Assembly (NCBI GenBank): GCA_024639185.1
Contig: JAHEIW010000026.1
Coordinates: 1 to 39,279, forward strand
DNA: 39,279 bases
Origin: Deltaproteobacteria bacterium
GTDB lineage: Bacteria; Desulfobacterota; Desulfobacteria; Desulfobacterales; JAHEIW01
Direction: 5' to 3'
A model generated the notes under the pieces. That model searched no databases. It was not told the DNA's origin and saw only the letters and a list, made by a program, of their open reading frames with translations. Position 1 is the first letter of the stretch. Each line of letters opens with the position of its first letter. Positions 16,255-24,125 of the stretch are shown here, one piece after another. The position numbers and the translations under genes are program-made.

Positions 16255-16515
16255 AACGCTCAACAGTTCAGATGACGACCCAGGCCGGGCTGCGTTAACA
16301 AACCGTTATTTTTGTTCATCCGCCATTCTGCAAAACCAACCCAGGACTATCAAAGCGTAAATACCCCAAGCAGGGATAATGCGATCTCTGCCGTTATGTA
16401 AAATCAACCAGAATAAAAATATTATTGGGTATTTAAGCAAATTTTTCTTGACAGCAGTACCCATTTATCCTTATTCTTTGCTACCCGTCCATCAATAGGC
16501 ACAAGGGAACATTCA
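16255..16515. promoter_or_regulatory. Intergenic region with probable promoter for the ABM gene
   Basis: TTGACA (16448-16453) is a perfect -35. TATTCT (16472-16477) at an 18-bp spacing is a moderate -10. The leader to the start at 16516 would be about 30 nt. Upstream, AAATACCC (16359-16366) and GGGTATTT (16427-16434) form an 8-bp inverted repeat. I see no gene here. Confidence 0.45.
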
Positions 16516-16803
16516 ATGGCCGTTAAAATATTTATCAGGCGAATAATTCCTGAAGACCGGACCAGTGACTTGTTACCACTTTTCAGGCGCTTGCGCAATT
16601 TAGCGACCAACCAATCCGGGTATATATCCGGTGAAACGCTCAAGAATCTGGATGACACCAGTGATTATCTGGTCATCAGCACCTGGCAGTCTATTGATAA
16701 CTGGCGGGAATGGGTCGTTTCCCGGGACCGAATGGAAATACAAAACGAGATTGATGCCAGGCTGACCGACGCCTCAGTTTATGAAATTTATCAATATGGA
16801 TAA
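16516..16803 (+). CDS. ABM-fold (antibiotic biosynthesis monooxygenase-like) small protein
   Basis: This 95-aa protein has the pattern of the dimeric alpha/beta barrel ABM family: a first strand (VKIFIRRIIPED), a helix (LLPLFRRLRNLATNQ), then GYISGETLKNLDD, the strand YLVISTWQSIDNWREWVVS, and a final strand. Members include heme-degrading and quinone monooxygenases, but many are uncharacterised, so no reaction is assigned. The ATG follows AAGGGAA at good spacing. The next small gene starts 38 nt downstream on the same strand. Confidence 0.85.
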   Translation: MAVKIFIRRIIPEDRTSDLLPLFRRLRNLATNQSGYISGETLKNLDDTSDYLVISTWQSIDNWREWVVSRDRMEIQNEIDARLTDASVYEIYQYG

Positions 16804-16841
16804 CCGAAACCATTAGGTTTAACCCTTAGTGTGGACGACAG

Positions 16842-17096
16842 ATGGTTATTTCAACCCAAGCCAACCTGATACCTTATGATCGGGATCAATATCCGATGCT
16901 GCCTCAGCGGCAGGCGGGCTCACTGGTCATTTCTGAGGACATGGTTGAGCGCCATTACCGCTTTCAACGTCCGCCAACGGCCAAAATAGCCGCTGCCGAT
17001 TCTGAGGGTATTTATGGCAAACGATACGATAGCAACCAGTGTTGGCAATACGCCCATGATTATCAGGTTGGCGAGCGCATCGATATTTATGCTTAG
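16842..17096 (+). CDS. Hypothetical 84-aa protein
   Basis: I do not recognise this gene. The product is soluble and polar, rich in Tyr, Gln, Arg and Asp, with a single Cys near the C-terminus and no signal or membrane segment. Codon choice resembles that of its neighbours, which supports coding. The start ATG has only a weak GGACGA upstream. It follows the ABM gene on the same strand and may share its transcript. About 130 nt separate it from the aldolase gene. Confidence 0.5.
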   Translation: MVISTQANLIPYDRDQYPMLPQRQAGSLVISEDMVERHYRFQRPPTAKIAAADSEGIYGKRYDSNQCWQYAHDYQVGERIDIYA

Positions 17097-17174
17097 CGCT
17101 GCCAGACGGCCTTAATCTCTCCTTAGGACGATCCCACGTAAATTTACCATTCATTTAGATTGTTTACGATATTT

Positions 17175-17180
17175 TATAAT
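17175..17180 (+). promoter_or_regulatory. Possible -10 element of the aldolase gene
   Basis: A perfect TATAAT lies about 48 nt upstream of the start codon. No good -35 is visible at 16-18 bp, so it would need an activator or an extended element. Confidence 0.35.
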
Positions 17181-17227
17181 TCGATCACCGCTATCAAATA
17201 AACCATCAGTGGCAGGAGATCACACAT

Positions 17228-18505
17228 ATGTCAAAACAAAGCTTTGATGAAGCGCTTAAGGTCGGCCGTCCCCCGAATATTATACAGCTTTTTCCGAATT
17301 CAAAGGCCCTGATCATCAGCGGTAAATTCATTGATCGAGCGATGCTGGCCGGTTCCCAAGCGATTGCCATGGCAGCCAATGGCAGAAACAGTTTTGTGAT
17401 CCGCGGTGCCTTGCGTGCCGCTCAAAAAGCCCGTGCGGCCCTGATCATTGAAATCGCTAAATCCGAAGGCGGCGCCAACGCCTATTGTGCCATCAATTAC
17501 TGGAATATCGCGCGTATCGTCGATGCCGCCTGCAATGAGATGGACATCACCATACCGGTGGCCATTCATGCCGATCATTATGGCATTAAAAACGACGACG
17601 ATATTGCGGCTGCCAAAATAGAAATCCCAACCCTATTTGAAGCCGGTATCACTTCGATTGCCATTGATGCCTCTCATATGGCAGATGATAAGAATTTGCT
17701 GGCCAGCATTGCGCTCAATGATGTGGTGCCGAAATGGGCAGGTCTTGAAACCGAAGTCGGCGAAATCAAGGGCAAAGAAGGGCTTTCCACCGTGGAAGAA
17801 GCCCTGTTCCTGATTCAGGGCTTAAACGCCCATGACATTTTTCCCGATTGGATCGCATTGAACAATGGTACGACCCATGGCATCGAAGCCAGCGGCCAGG
17901 GCATACAGGTCGATCTGACCGCTCGCATCCATGAGGCCCTGGCCGAATATAAGATATCCGGAGCGCAACACGGCACATCAGGCAACAATTCTGATCGATT
18001 GCGCCAAATTGCAGCCAGCACCAGAACCACCAAGGCAAATGTGGCCACAGCTCTGCAAATGATTTCGTGGGGTCTGGAGGTCAATGATTATGGCAATGCC
18101 ATTTTGGATGCTGAAGGTAATTTCCAAAAAGTAAAAGACGCTGGTGTGACCGAGGTGATGTGGTCTGAAATGCAGGCCTATGCCGAGGCCCAGGGCTACA
18201 AGGGCGGCAATTATAAGAAACTAAATTTGCCGTTTGAAAACAAGCTGCTCGGCCAGCCAAAAGCGATCCGCGAACGCATGATTCAGCGTGTCGAGGATTT
18301 TGCCTACAATATGATCGTTAATGTCTTCAATGCTGAAAATACGGCATCTCTGGCCATTGAGGCTATCCTTGATGCCGGGTCCTTCGACTGCGGTTCGAAA
18401 GCAAATCGCATTGAAGATCCCCGGAACTGGACGCCCGACCGCATCAAAGAACGCGCTGCTCAAATCGATAGTGATAAGGGACCCGCCGGCGATTTTGACG
18501 ATTAA
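17228..18505 (+). CDS. fba: Class II fructose-bisphosphate aldolase
   Basis: This zinc enzyme interconverts fructose 1,6-bisphosphate with dihydroxyacetone phosphate and glyceraldehyde 3-phosphate. The 425-aa protein is longer than the classic 345-aa class IIA enzymes. VAIHADHYG (112-119) provides catalytic and zinc-binding residues (Asp116, His117), and the later loops NNGTTHGIEASGQG and GAQHGTSGNNSDRL match the phosphate and metal sites. The sequence is of the long class II type found in anaerobes, so a tagatose-bisphosphate or related aldolase role is not fully excluded. AGGAG lies at ideal distance from the ATG. With pfkA in the window it supports a glycolytic/gluconeogenic pathway. Confidence 0.9.
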   Translation: MSKQSFDEALKVGRPPNIIQLFPNSKALIISGKFIDRAMLAGSQAIAMAANGRNSFVIRGALRAAQKARAALIIEIAKSEGGANAYCAINYWNIARIVDAACNEMDITIPVAIHADHYGIKNDDDIAAAKIEIPTLFEAGITSIAIDASHMADDKNLLASIALNDVVPKWAGLETEVGEIKGKEGLSTVEEALFLIQGLNAHDIFPDWIALNNGTTHGIEASGQGIQVDLTARIHEALAEYKISGAQHGTSGNNSDRLRQIAASTRTTKANVATALQMISWGLEVNDYGNAILDAEGNFQKVKDAGVTEVMWSEMQAYAEAQGYKGGNYKKLNLPFENKLLGQPKAIRERMIQRVEDFAYNMIVNVFNAENTASLAIEAILDAGSFDCGSKANRIEDPRNWTPDRIKERAAQIDSDKGPAGDFDD

Positions 18506-18534
18506 CCCATAATGTCGCCGATGCTCTGGGTTAA
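18502..18534 (+). terminator. Hairpin at the aldolase stop codon
   Basis: TTAACCCA (18502-18509) pairs with TGGGTTAA (18527-18534) and includes the stop codon. A T6 run follows only after some 17 nt, so termination here is uncertain. Confidence 0.4.
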
Positions 18535-18688
18535 TTCGATCTAGGGCGACTCTTTTTTATGATTTTTCCCTGCGAATATCATTTCCCCAGCCGATTCAGG
18601 CCCATCCGGCACAACGCCTCTAATTTTCATATTCATAATAAATACAGATTATTATAAAATACACCGCCAATCATCGATGATTTTTACC

Positions 18689-18715
18689 TAAAGTTAACCG
18701 GGTGCGGGCCGATAA
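18689..18715 (+). promoter_or_regulatory. Sigma28 (FliA) flagellar promoter
   Basis: TAAAGTTA (18689-18696), an 11-bp spacer and GCCGATAA (18708-18715) match the sigma28 consensus TAAAGTTT-N11-GCCGATAA at 15 of 16 positions with exact spacing. Transcription should begin near 18722. This places the next gene in the late flagellar regulon and excludes the ATG at 18715 as its start. Confidence 0.92.
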
Positions 18716-18738
18716 TGATGATTGGGGGAAAGTATTAT

Positions 18739-19161
18739 ATGCTGGTATCCAGTTATCAGATACATAATGTGTTAAATGTCTACAGCAAACAGCTCAGTCA
18801 GGACCGATCCGCGCCTAAAAAAGCGTTGGAAGACAAAAGGCAACTGTCTGACCAAATTCAGCTGTCGACCGAAGGCAAACGGCGGGCTACGATTGAAAAA
18901 GTCGCCAAAGATATTGTCAGAAGAATATCCGATTATGGTGCCAACGGTCAGATTGAAGACAATGGGCAATTGCGCCCAGAGGGCCATACACAAGGATCGA
19001 TCGAATTCGATAACAGAAAGGAAACCGCATTTGTATTCAATGTTATCGATGATCTGAACAAAAAGACAACGACCGCGCTATCCGTCAAGGATACGAATTT
19101 TCTGATCAACAAAGTCGAGCAGTTAGTAAAGGACGCGGTCGAAAACGATGCTGCTGCTTAA
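18739..19161 (+). CDS. DVU0524-type FlgM-associated flagellar protein
   Basis: The product is a 140-aa cytosolic protein opening with MLVSSYQIHNVLNVYSKQLS. I recognise this start from the family named after Desulfovibrio DVU0524, whose gene adjoins flgM. The function is unproven; a role with the anti-sigma28 factor FlgM is suggested by context in related genomes. The frame is open from 18715, but that ATG lies within the -10. The ATG at 18739 has GGGGGAAAG six nt upstream and only a short leader, so I chose it. No flgM is visible beside it here. Confidence 0.85.
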   Translation: MLVSSYQIHNVLNVYSKQLSQDRSAPKKALEDKRQLSDQIQLSTEGKRRATIEKVAKDIVRRISDYGANGQIEDNGQLRPEGHTQGSIEFDNRKETAFVFNVIDDLNKKTTTALSVKDTNFLINKVEQLVKDAVENDAAA

Positions 19162-19220
19162 CGATCAGCAGCAATTGCAAATGGGTCAGGAGGGCTCATT
19201 AAAACCAAAAGGAGGACACC

Positions 19221-19514
19221 ATGCTATATTCTATTGGAGACGCGGCCATGCAGCAAACGGTCCGCGCAAATTATGACAGTGAGATGCAGGACGAGGAACT
19301 CACTGTTAAAAAGAGTGCTGAAATCAGAAAGAAAAGACCCGTTGAAAAAACAGACAGCAGCGCGAAATCAGAACACCATCTGAAACAGGAAGAGGAAACC
19401 CGAAGAAAAAATAGCTTCGAAGAAGGTCGCATTATCGTTGAGGAATACAATAGAAACGGGGAGATTATTCGAAAAACGCCTCCCGGTTACGTGCTGTCGA
19501 ATGAAATGGCTTAA
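19221..19514 (+). CDS. Hypothetical protein, probable flagellar regulon member
   Basis: This 97-aa, highly charged, probably soluble protein follows the sigma28-driven gene after 59 nt and has a very strong Shine-Dalgarno (AAAGGAGG, 5 nt from the ATG). Its centre is rich in Lys and Glu (about residues 25-65). The C-terminus GRIIVEEYNRNGEIIRKTPP looks like the end of FlaG proteins (a strand, then 'G-x-x-I-R-x-x-P-P'), but length and N-terminus do not allow me to call it FlaG. Shared regulation with the preceding gene is an inference from spacing. Confidence 0.75.
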   Translation: MLYSIGDAAMQQTVRANYDSEMQDEELTVKKSAEIRKKRPVEKTDSSAKSEHHLKQEEETRRKNSFEEGRIIVEEYNRNGEIIRKTPPGYVLSNEMA

Positions 19515-19540
19515 GCCAGCAGCTTAGGCCCTGAATAAAG

Positions 19541-19559
19541 ACCGGCGTGCTTTGCCGGT
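19541..19559. terminator. Hairpin between convergent flagellar gene and hisF
   Basis: ACCGGC (19541-19546) pairs with GCCGGT (19554-19559) around 7 nt. TT follows on the plus strand and TCTTT on the minus strand. It may end both transcripts, though neither T run is long. Confidence 0.5.
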
Positions 19560-19648
19560 TAAAAAAGCGCATCTAGCAGCAGATCCCAGTGGTATTTTGC
19601 GTCCTATACCACCCGTATATTTATTTCCTGCCCAAAAAGAGCATTCAC

Positions 19649-20428
19649 TTACCCGGTCCTGCGAATCTTGACACCACTGCTTGCCAAATAGGACTTAATT
19701 TCAGCAATGGTGTAAGTACCATAGTGAACCATGGAAGCAATCAGGGCTGCATCGGCCCTGGCGACGGTCAGGACATCCCGTAAATGCTCCGGGGTGCCGG
19801 CGCCCCCGGACGCAATCACCGGAATATTGACATTATCTGAAATCAACTTCGTTAAATTTAATTCGTAGCCTTCTTTAGTGCCATCGGCATCGATGGAATT
19901 CAAACATATCTCGCCTGCCCCCAGTTTTTGGGCCTCCAGCGCCCATTGCAGGGCATCCATTTTCATGGGTGTCCGCCCGCCGTTGATAAAAATTTCATAG
20001 CCCGAAGGGATTTCTTTGCTTTGCCCAATAAATTTGGCATCCATGCCCAGAACGATGCATTGATTGCCGAATGCTTTAGCTCCCTGGGCGATGATCGCTG
20101 GATTGTTAACGGCCGCACTGTTGACGCTGACTTTTTCGGCACCGGCCAAAAGGACGTTTCGCATATCGGCCACTGTTCGAATGCCACCGCCTACAGAAAA
20201 GGGAATAAATATCGTCTCTGCCACCTGCTGCACAACATCCAGCATAATATCGCGTTTTTCGTATGAAGCCGTGATGTCATAAAATACAATTTCATCGGCT
20301 CCGGCTTCATAATAGAGCCGGGCCATATCAACCGGGTCGCCAATATCGACGTTATCTTTAAACTTGATGCCCTTGGTCGTCCTGCCCTCACGCACATCCA
20401 GGCAGGGTATGATCCGCTTACTCAACAT
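19649..20428 (-). CDS. hisF: Imidazole glycerol phosphate synthase subunit HisF
   Basis: HisF is the cyclase subunit that makes imidazole glycerol phosphate and AICAR from PRFAR and the ammonia released by HisH, joining histidine and purine synthesis. The 259-aa TIM barrel has catalytic residues Asp11 (IPCLDV) and Asp130 (VLGMD), phosphate-binding SVGGGIR (78-84) and ASGGAG. The length is standard. Its partner hisH lies upstream on the same strand, but 277 nt away and separated by a 179-bp palindromic element. No hisA or other his gene is in the window. Confidence 0.97.
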   Translation of the reverse strand: MLSKRIIPCLDVREGRTTKGIKFKDNVDIGDPVDMARLYYEAGADEIVFYDITASYEKRDIMLDVVQQVAETIFIPFSVGGGIRTVADMRNVLLAGAEKVSVNSAAVNNPAIIAQGAKAFGNQCIVLGMDAKFIGQSKEIPSGYEIFINGGRTPMKMDALQWALEAQKLGAGEICLNSIDADGTKEGYELNLTKLISDNVNIPVIASGGAGTPEHLRDVLTVARADAALIASMVHYGTYTIAEIKSYLASSGVKIRRTG

Positions 20429-20490
20429 GTTAATTTCCTTAATCTTAAAGCAGAGTGTTACAGATTCGTCTCGTCGAATAATGGCGAAAA

Positions 20491-20669
20491 GGTCATATTG
20501 TTTTCTGAAATGCGCTACGCTGATAAACTGCCCTTAACGGTGGTCGTGGTTTGATATTTGGGATGATTGGCACGCAAGCATTCGGTTTTAAGAATACGAT
20601 GTTCTAATCCCAAATATCGGACCACAGACAACTTAAGGATCGTAGCGCAATGAAGAAAATTATATGACC
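20491..20669. repeat. 179-bp palindromic element between hisH and hisF
   Basis: Successive arms pair symmetrically: GGTCATAT (20491-20498) with ATATGACC (20662-20669), TGCGCTACG (20511-20519) with CGTAGCGCA (20641-20649), and ATATTTGGGAT (20554-20564) with ATCCCAAATAT (20607-20617). One half of the same element occurs at 32872-32936. The layout suggests a non-autonomous palindromic repeat (MITE-like or structured RNA). Confidence 0.85.
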
Positions 20670-20705
20670 GCTTCAGCTCTTATAACTGATTTGTCGAACG
20701 GCGCA

Positions 20706-21332
20706 TTACGGTTGCCACGTGCAGAAATTATCCAGTATCTTCAGCCCCGGCGGGCCGCTTTTTTCAAGATGAAACTGCGTTGCGAATAAATTGTTAAACC
20801 CGACAATGGATGCAAATGTAATCCCGTAATTCGTGACGGCAATTACACTATCCGGATTCTGAGGCTCCGGGTAATAGCTGTGTACAAAATAAAATTCATC
20901 CGATGCGCTCACACCCGATAACAGCGGGTGAGGTTGCTTGACATCCAGCCCGTTCCACCCCATGTGAGGGATCTTCAGCTTTTGGCCATCCTCGGTTCGA
21001 TTGTCGGGCGAGAAACTGCGCACGGTCCCATTTAAAAAGTCTAGACAGGGGGTGTCATTTTCTTCGCTGTGAGTCAGGATAATTTGAGAACCGATGCAAA
21101 TACCCAGAACCGGCTTTCCAATAGCCAGCGCTTCTTTTAGAGCGCGATCCAAACCATAGCGTCTCAGACTTTGCATCGCTGCTCCGGCCGCACCAACCCC
21201 CGGGAATATAATGCGTTCTGCAGCTTCAATCTCGGCCTGTTCTTTGGTGACCATGCATTCTATGCCCAGGTGTGAAACGGCACGCTGCACACTGGTCAAA
21301 TTACCGGCATCATAATCAATTATCGCGATCAT
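20706..21332 (-). CDS. hisH: Imidazole glycerol phosphate synthase glutaminase subunit HisH
   Basis: HisH hydrolyses glutamine and channels ammonia to HisF. The 208-aa class I glutamine amidotransferase has PGVGAAG (oxyanion strand, about 44-50), the nucleophile Cys79 in GICIGSQ, and QFHLEKSG with the catalytic His and Glu near the C-terminus. The usual GICLGMQ is changed to GICIGSQ, a conservative difference. Its 5' end overlaps mazG by 17 nt, so cvpA, mazG and hisH are probably one transcript. Confidence 0.96.
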   Translation of the reverse strand: MIAIIDYDAGNLTSVQRAVSHLGIECMVTKEQAEIEAAERIIFPGVGAAGAAMQSLRRYGLDRALKEALAIGKPVLGICIGSQIILTHSEENDTPCLDFLNGTVRSFSPDNRTEDGQKLKIPHMGWNGLDVKQPHPLLSGVSASDEFYFVHSYYPEPQNPDSVIAVTNYGITFASIVGFNNLFATQFHLEKSGPPGLKILDNFCTWQP

Positions 21333-22065
21333 CGTATATTCCGGGATCGTCTCCTGCTAACTTTCTGAAGCGCTTTTCAAATGTCTTGACGGCTCCGGAA
21401 AGCGCGGTTTCGGGATGAAATTTCAGCAGCTGCGCCAGATTTACCAGGGAAAACATAAAGCTTCCAAAATCATCTAATAGCCGCTCTGTGCGATTGCTTT
21501 CAACGGCACGTATCAGCTGATCGAATTCAGATTTCAGCCCGATCAACAGGCCTTCACGATTCTTGTGCTCAAAACCGGATCGGGCCGTCCGTTCGATCAG
21601 CTGGTAAGTGCGCATCAGGGCAGGCATGTTTCTGGGTACGGAATCGAGGATGGATGTATTTTCAGCCTGCTTTTTTTCGGTTTGTTTTATTTTATGCCAG
21701 TTTTGTCTGATCTGTTCGGTGTTCTCAACGTTAGCTGCACCAAATACATGGGGGTGGCGTCTGATCATTTTTGCGGTGATACCGCGCGCGACATCATCGA
21801 TCGAAAAGCCGCCCTTTTCCTCGAACAAGCGCGCCATGAAAACAATATGAAATAACACGTCCCCCAATTCTTCTTTGATAGCTGCTGCATGCTCAGATTC
21901 GATGGCGTCGGCAAGTTCGTAGATCTCCTCCAGCAAATAGATCAACATGGTTCGGGGAGTTTGCTTTTGGTCCCAGGGACATCCGTCTTCACCTCGCAGG
22001 GATTCAACCAGGGCAACCAGTTCTTTGAGTGTATTCCTGTTCGATTTTACTTTTGAATTTTCCAC
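21316..22065 (-). CDS. mazG: Nucleoside triphosphate pyrophosphohydrolase MazG
   Basis: MazG hydrolyses (d)NTPs to monophosphates and pyrophosphate, clearing aberrant nucleotides and lowering ppGpp in E. coli. The 249-aa protein has the N-terminal domain with GCPWDQKQTP and the metal-binding pattern LLEEIYELADAIE ... EELGDVLF, plus a second MazG-like half after about residue 130. Length fits the two-domain form. It overlaps hisH by 17 nt at its 3' end and cvpA by 19 nt at its 5' end. Confidence 0.95.
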   Translation of the reverse strand: MENSKVKSNRNTLKELVALVESLRGEDGCPWDQKQTPRTMLIYLLEEIYELADAIESEHAAAIKEELGDVLFHIVFMARLFEEKGGFSIDDVARGITAKMIRRHPHVFGAANVENTEQIRQNWHKIKQTEKKQAENTSILDSVPRNMPALMRTYQLIERTARSGFEHKNREGLLIGLKSEFDQLIRAVESNRTERLLDDFGSFMFSLVNLAQLLKFHPETALSGAVKTFEKRFRKLAGDDPGIYDDRDN

Positions 22066-22574
22066 GCTTTTTTGAATTCGTCGAGTTTCGTAAAAAAGTC
22101 TTTCTTCATATCATCAGATACAAGTCCAACCATTTGTTCAGAAATCCAGATCACATGCGGGGCGAGGATAGATTTTTTGATAAGCGGTGTGCCCTTGGAA
22201 AGAAACGTGGTGAGAATGATAAATATGACCGTTACAATTAAAACACCTTTAATAAATCCAAACCCGACACCACAGATGCGATCGATCCATCCTAAAAAGG
22301 CGACATTCAATAAATATTTGATCACAACTCCCAAAATGCTGATGATAATGAGGATCCCACAAAAAATGATCAAAAAACTCAATATGCTAAGATATGACGG
22401 TTCCTTTATTACGCCGCTAAGCAATTTGGCTACCATCGGATAATAAGAATAAGCGGCATAAAACCCACCCAGGACGCCGATAATGGAGGATACCTCCTTC
22501 ACCAGGCCTCGAAAAAGGCCCCGGATAATGCTGTAACTAATTATAATTATTATAAATACATCAAATGGATTCAT
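22047..22574 (-). CDS. CvpA family membrane protein
   Basis: This inner-membrane protein has 175 aa and four hydrophobic segments (starting near residues 5, 25, 65 and 100) and a hydrophilic C-terminus. The family is named for the E. coli colicin V production protein, whose exact role is unsettled. NPFDVFIIIIISYSIIRGLFRG and GWIDRICGVGFGFIKG are typical of CvpA. The frame is open to 22619, but the ATG at 22574 starts directly before the conserved first membrane segment. It overlaps mazG by 19 nt. Confidence 0.88.
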   Translation of the reverse strand: MNPFDVFIIIIISYSIIRGLFRGLVKEVSSIIGVLGGFYAAYSYYPMVAKLLSGVIKEPSYLSILSFLIIFCGILIIISILGVVIKYLLNVAFLGWIDRICGVGFGFIKGVLIVTVIFIILTTFLSKGTPLIKKSILAPHVIWISEQMVGLVSDDMKKDFFTKLDEFKKAWKIQK

Positions 22575-22895
22575 ATAGTCACATGCAAAACAAGACAACA
22601 AAAGGCTTTCAACGCGCATGATTTGCCAACATCTATCCGGATGTCAGACGGCACTTTCCGCTAATGTGCGTGTCCGCCGGTTGAACTAACAGAGCCAATA
22701 TGGGGAGTCAAGGTATTTTTATCGCTCCAAATCACACTCTGATTTGTAATTTACGCCAGTTCGGTCTACAATTAGAACTTGAAACTAGCTTGCAATCATT
22801 TTAGGTTGTGATAGGGAATAGAGCCCGCCATTAAATTGGTGAATCTGTGTTCCGACTGATAACAGCACGTTGATCCGGCTGTCATACAACGCTAA

Positions 22896-23930
22896 ATGAA
22901 GACACTGCCAGAAAACAAACAAATTACGGTCGATTTCGCCAATATTGAACTGGCCCGGCAGTTGTTTGGCGAGCACAATCGCCATTTACAGCAGATTGCC
23001 ACAGCAACCGATACCGCTGTGAACGCCAGGGGCAGTACTGTATTTATAAAAGGTGAGTCCATCGCCGCCCGCCTGTCCCAAAATGTTCTTGAGCAGCTTT
23101 ACGGCATATTAAAAGAAGGATATCCTGTTCATGCCAATGATATTGAATACGCCATACGGGTGCTCAGCGGAAATGACCGCGCCGATCTTAAAAAAATATT
23201 TTTGGATACGGTTTTCATCACCTCAAAAAAAACGACGATAAGCCCCAAAAGCCCGGCCCAGAAGGACTATATTGATGCCATGCGCAAATATGATATTGTC
23301 TTCGGAATCGGGCCCGCCGGCACGGGAAAAACATATTTGGCGATGGCAATGGCGGTTTCAGCCCTTACCAAGGGTATTGTTGATCGCATTATTCTGACGC
23401 GTCCGGCAGTCGAAGCCGGAGAGGAATTGGGCTTTTTACCCGGTGATCTGGCCGAGAAGGTCGATCCCTATTTAAGACCCCTGTATGACGCCCTGCACGA
23501 CATGATCCGTTTCGAGAAGGTCGCGAATTTGATGCAAAAAGGGGCCATTGAGGTGGCGCCGATTGCCTTTATGCGCGGGCGAACCTTAAATGATTCCTTT
23601 ATCATTCTGGATGAGGCGCAAAACACAACTCCTGAACAGATGAAAATGTTTCTGACCCGCATTGGTTATAATTCCAAAGCGGTCATTACCGGAGACATCA
23701 CCCAGATCGATCTACCGACGGAAAAAACATCGGGTTTGATTCAGGCTAAAAATATTTTGCATAGAATCGAGGCCATTAAATTTGTCTTTTTCTCAAAATT
23801 GGATGTCGTTCGGCACCGGCTTGTCCAGGACATCATAGATGCCTATGAGCAATTAGAAGCTGAAAAGGAAAACCATAAGACAAATAACCAAAGAGCGCCA
23901 TCGGAAAATGTGCGCTCCGAAAACGGCTAA
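22896..23930 (+). CDS. phoH: PhoH family ATPase
   Basis: PhoH-like proteins are cytosolic P-loop ATPases linked to RNA metabolism; the exact substrate is unclear. The 344-aa protein has an N-terminal RNA-binding-like region (about 1-105), Walker A GPAGTGKT (139-146), RPAVEAGEELGFLPGD, and Walker B FIILDEAQN (about 237-245), then GDITQIDLP. The C-terminal 25 residues are polar and variable. No Shine-Dalgarno is obvious at the ATG. Next to pgpH and ybeY it forms the conserved phoH-pgpH-ybeY order of many bacteria. The 276-nt upstream gap, divergent from cvpA, shows no distinctive element. Confidence 0.96.
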   Translation: MKTLPENKQITVDFANIELARQLFGEHNRHLQQIATATDTAVNARGSTVFIKGESIAARLSQNVLEQLYGILKEGYPVHANDIEYAIRVLSGNDRADLKKIFLDTVFITSKKTTISPKSPAQKDYIDAMRKYDIVFGIGPAGTGKTYLAMAMAVSALTKGIVDRIILTRPAVEAGEELGFLPGDLAEKVDPYLRPLYDALHDMIRFEKVANLMQKGAIEVAPIAFMRGRTLNDSFIILDEAQNTTPEQMKMFLTRIGYNSKAVITGDITQIDLPTEKTSGLIQAKNILHRIEAIKFVFFSKLDVVRHRLVQDIIDAYEQLEAEKENHKTNNQRAPSENVRSENG

Positions 23931-24125
23931 GATAATGATAACCCCCACAAGGGCAATCTGGATTTTATAGCCCAGGGCCATAAGCGGCACGACTATAAGG
24001 TGGCCCAATCGTTTCGGCAGGCTAGTCCGATCAGCCCGGTGGACCCCATTTGTCTTCAGTTCGTCTTTTGGGGTTGCATGCTACGCATTGACAACGCTTA
24101 ATAGCTTGCCGGTAGCGCCGGCGCA

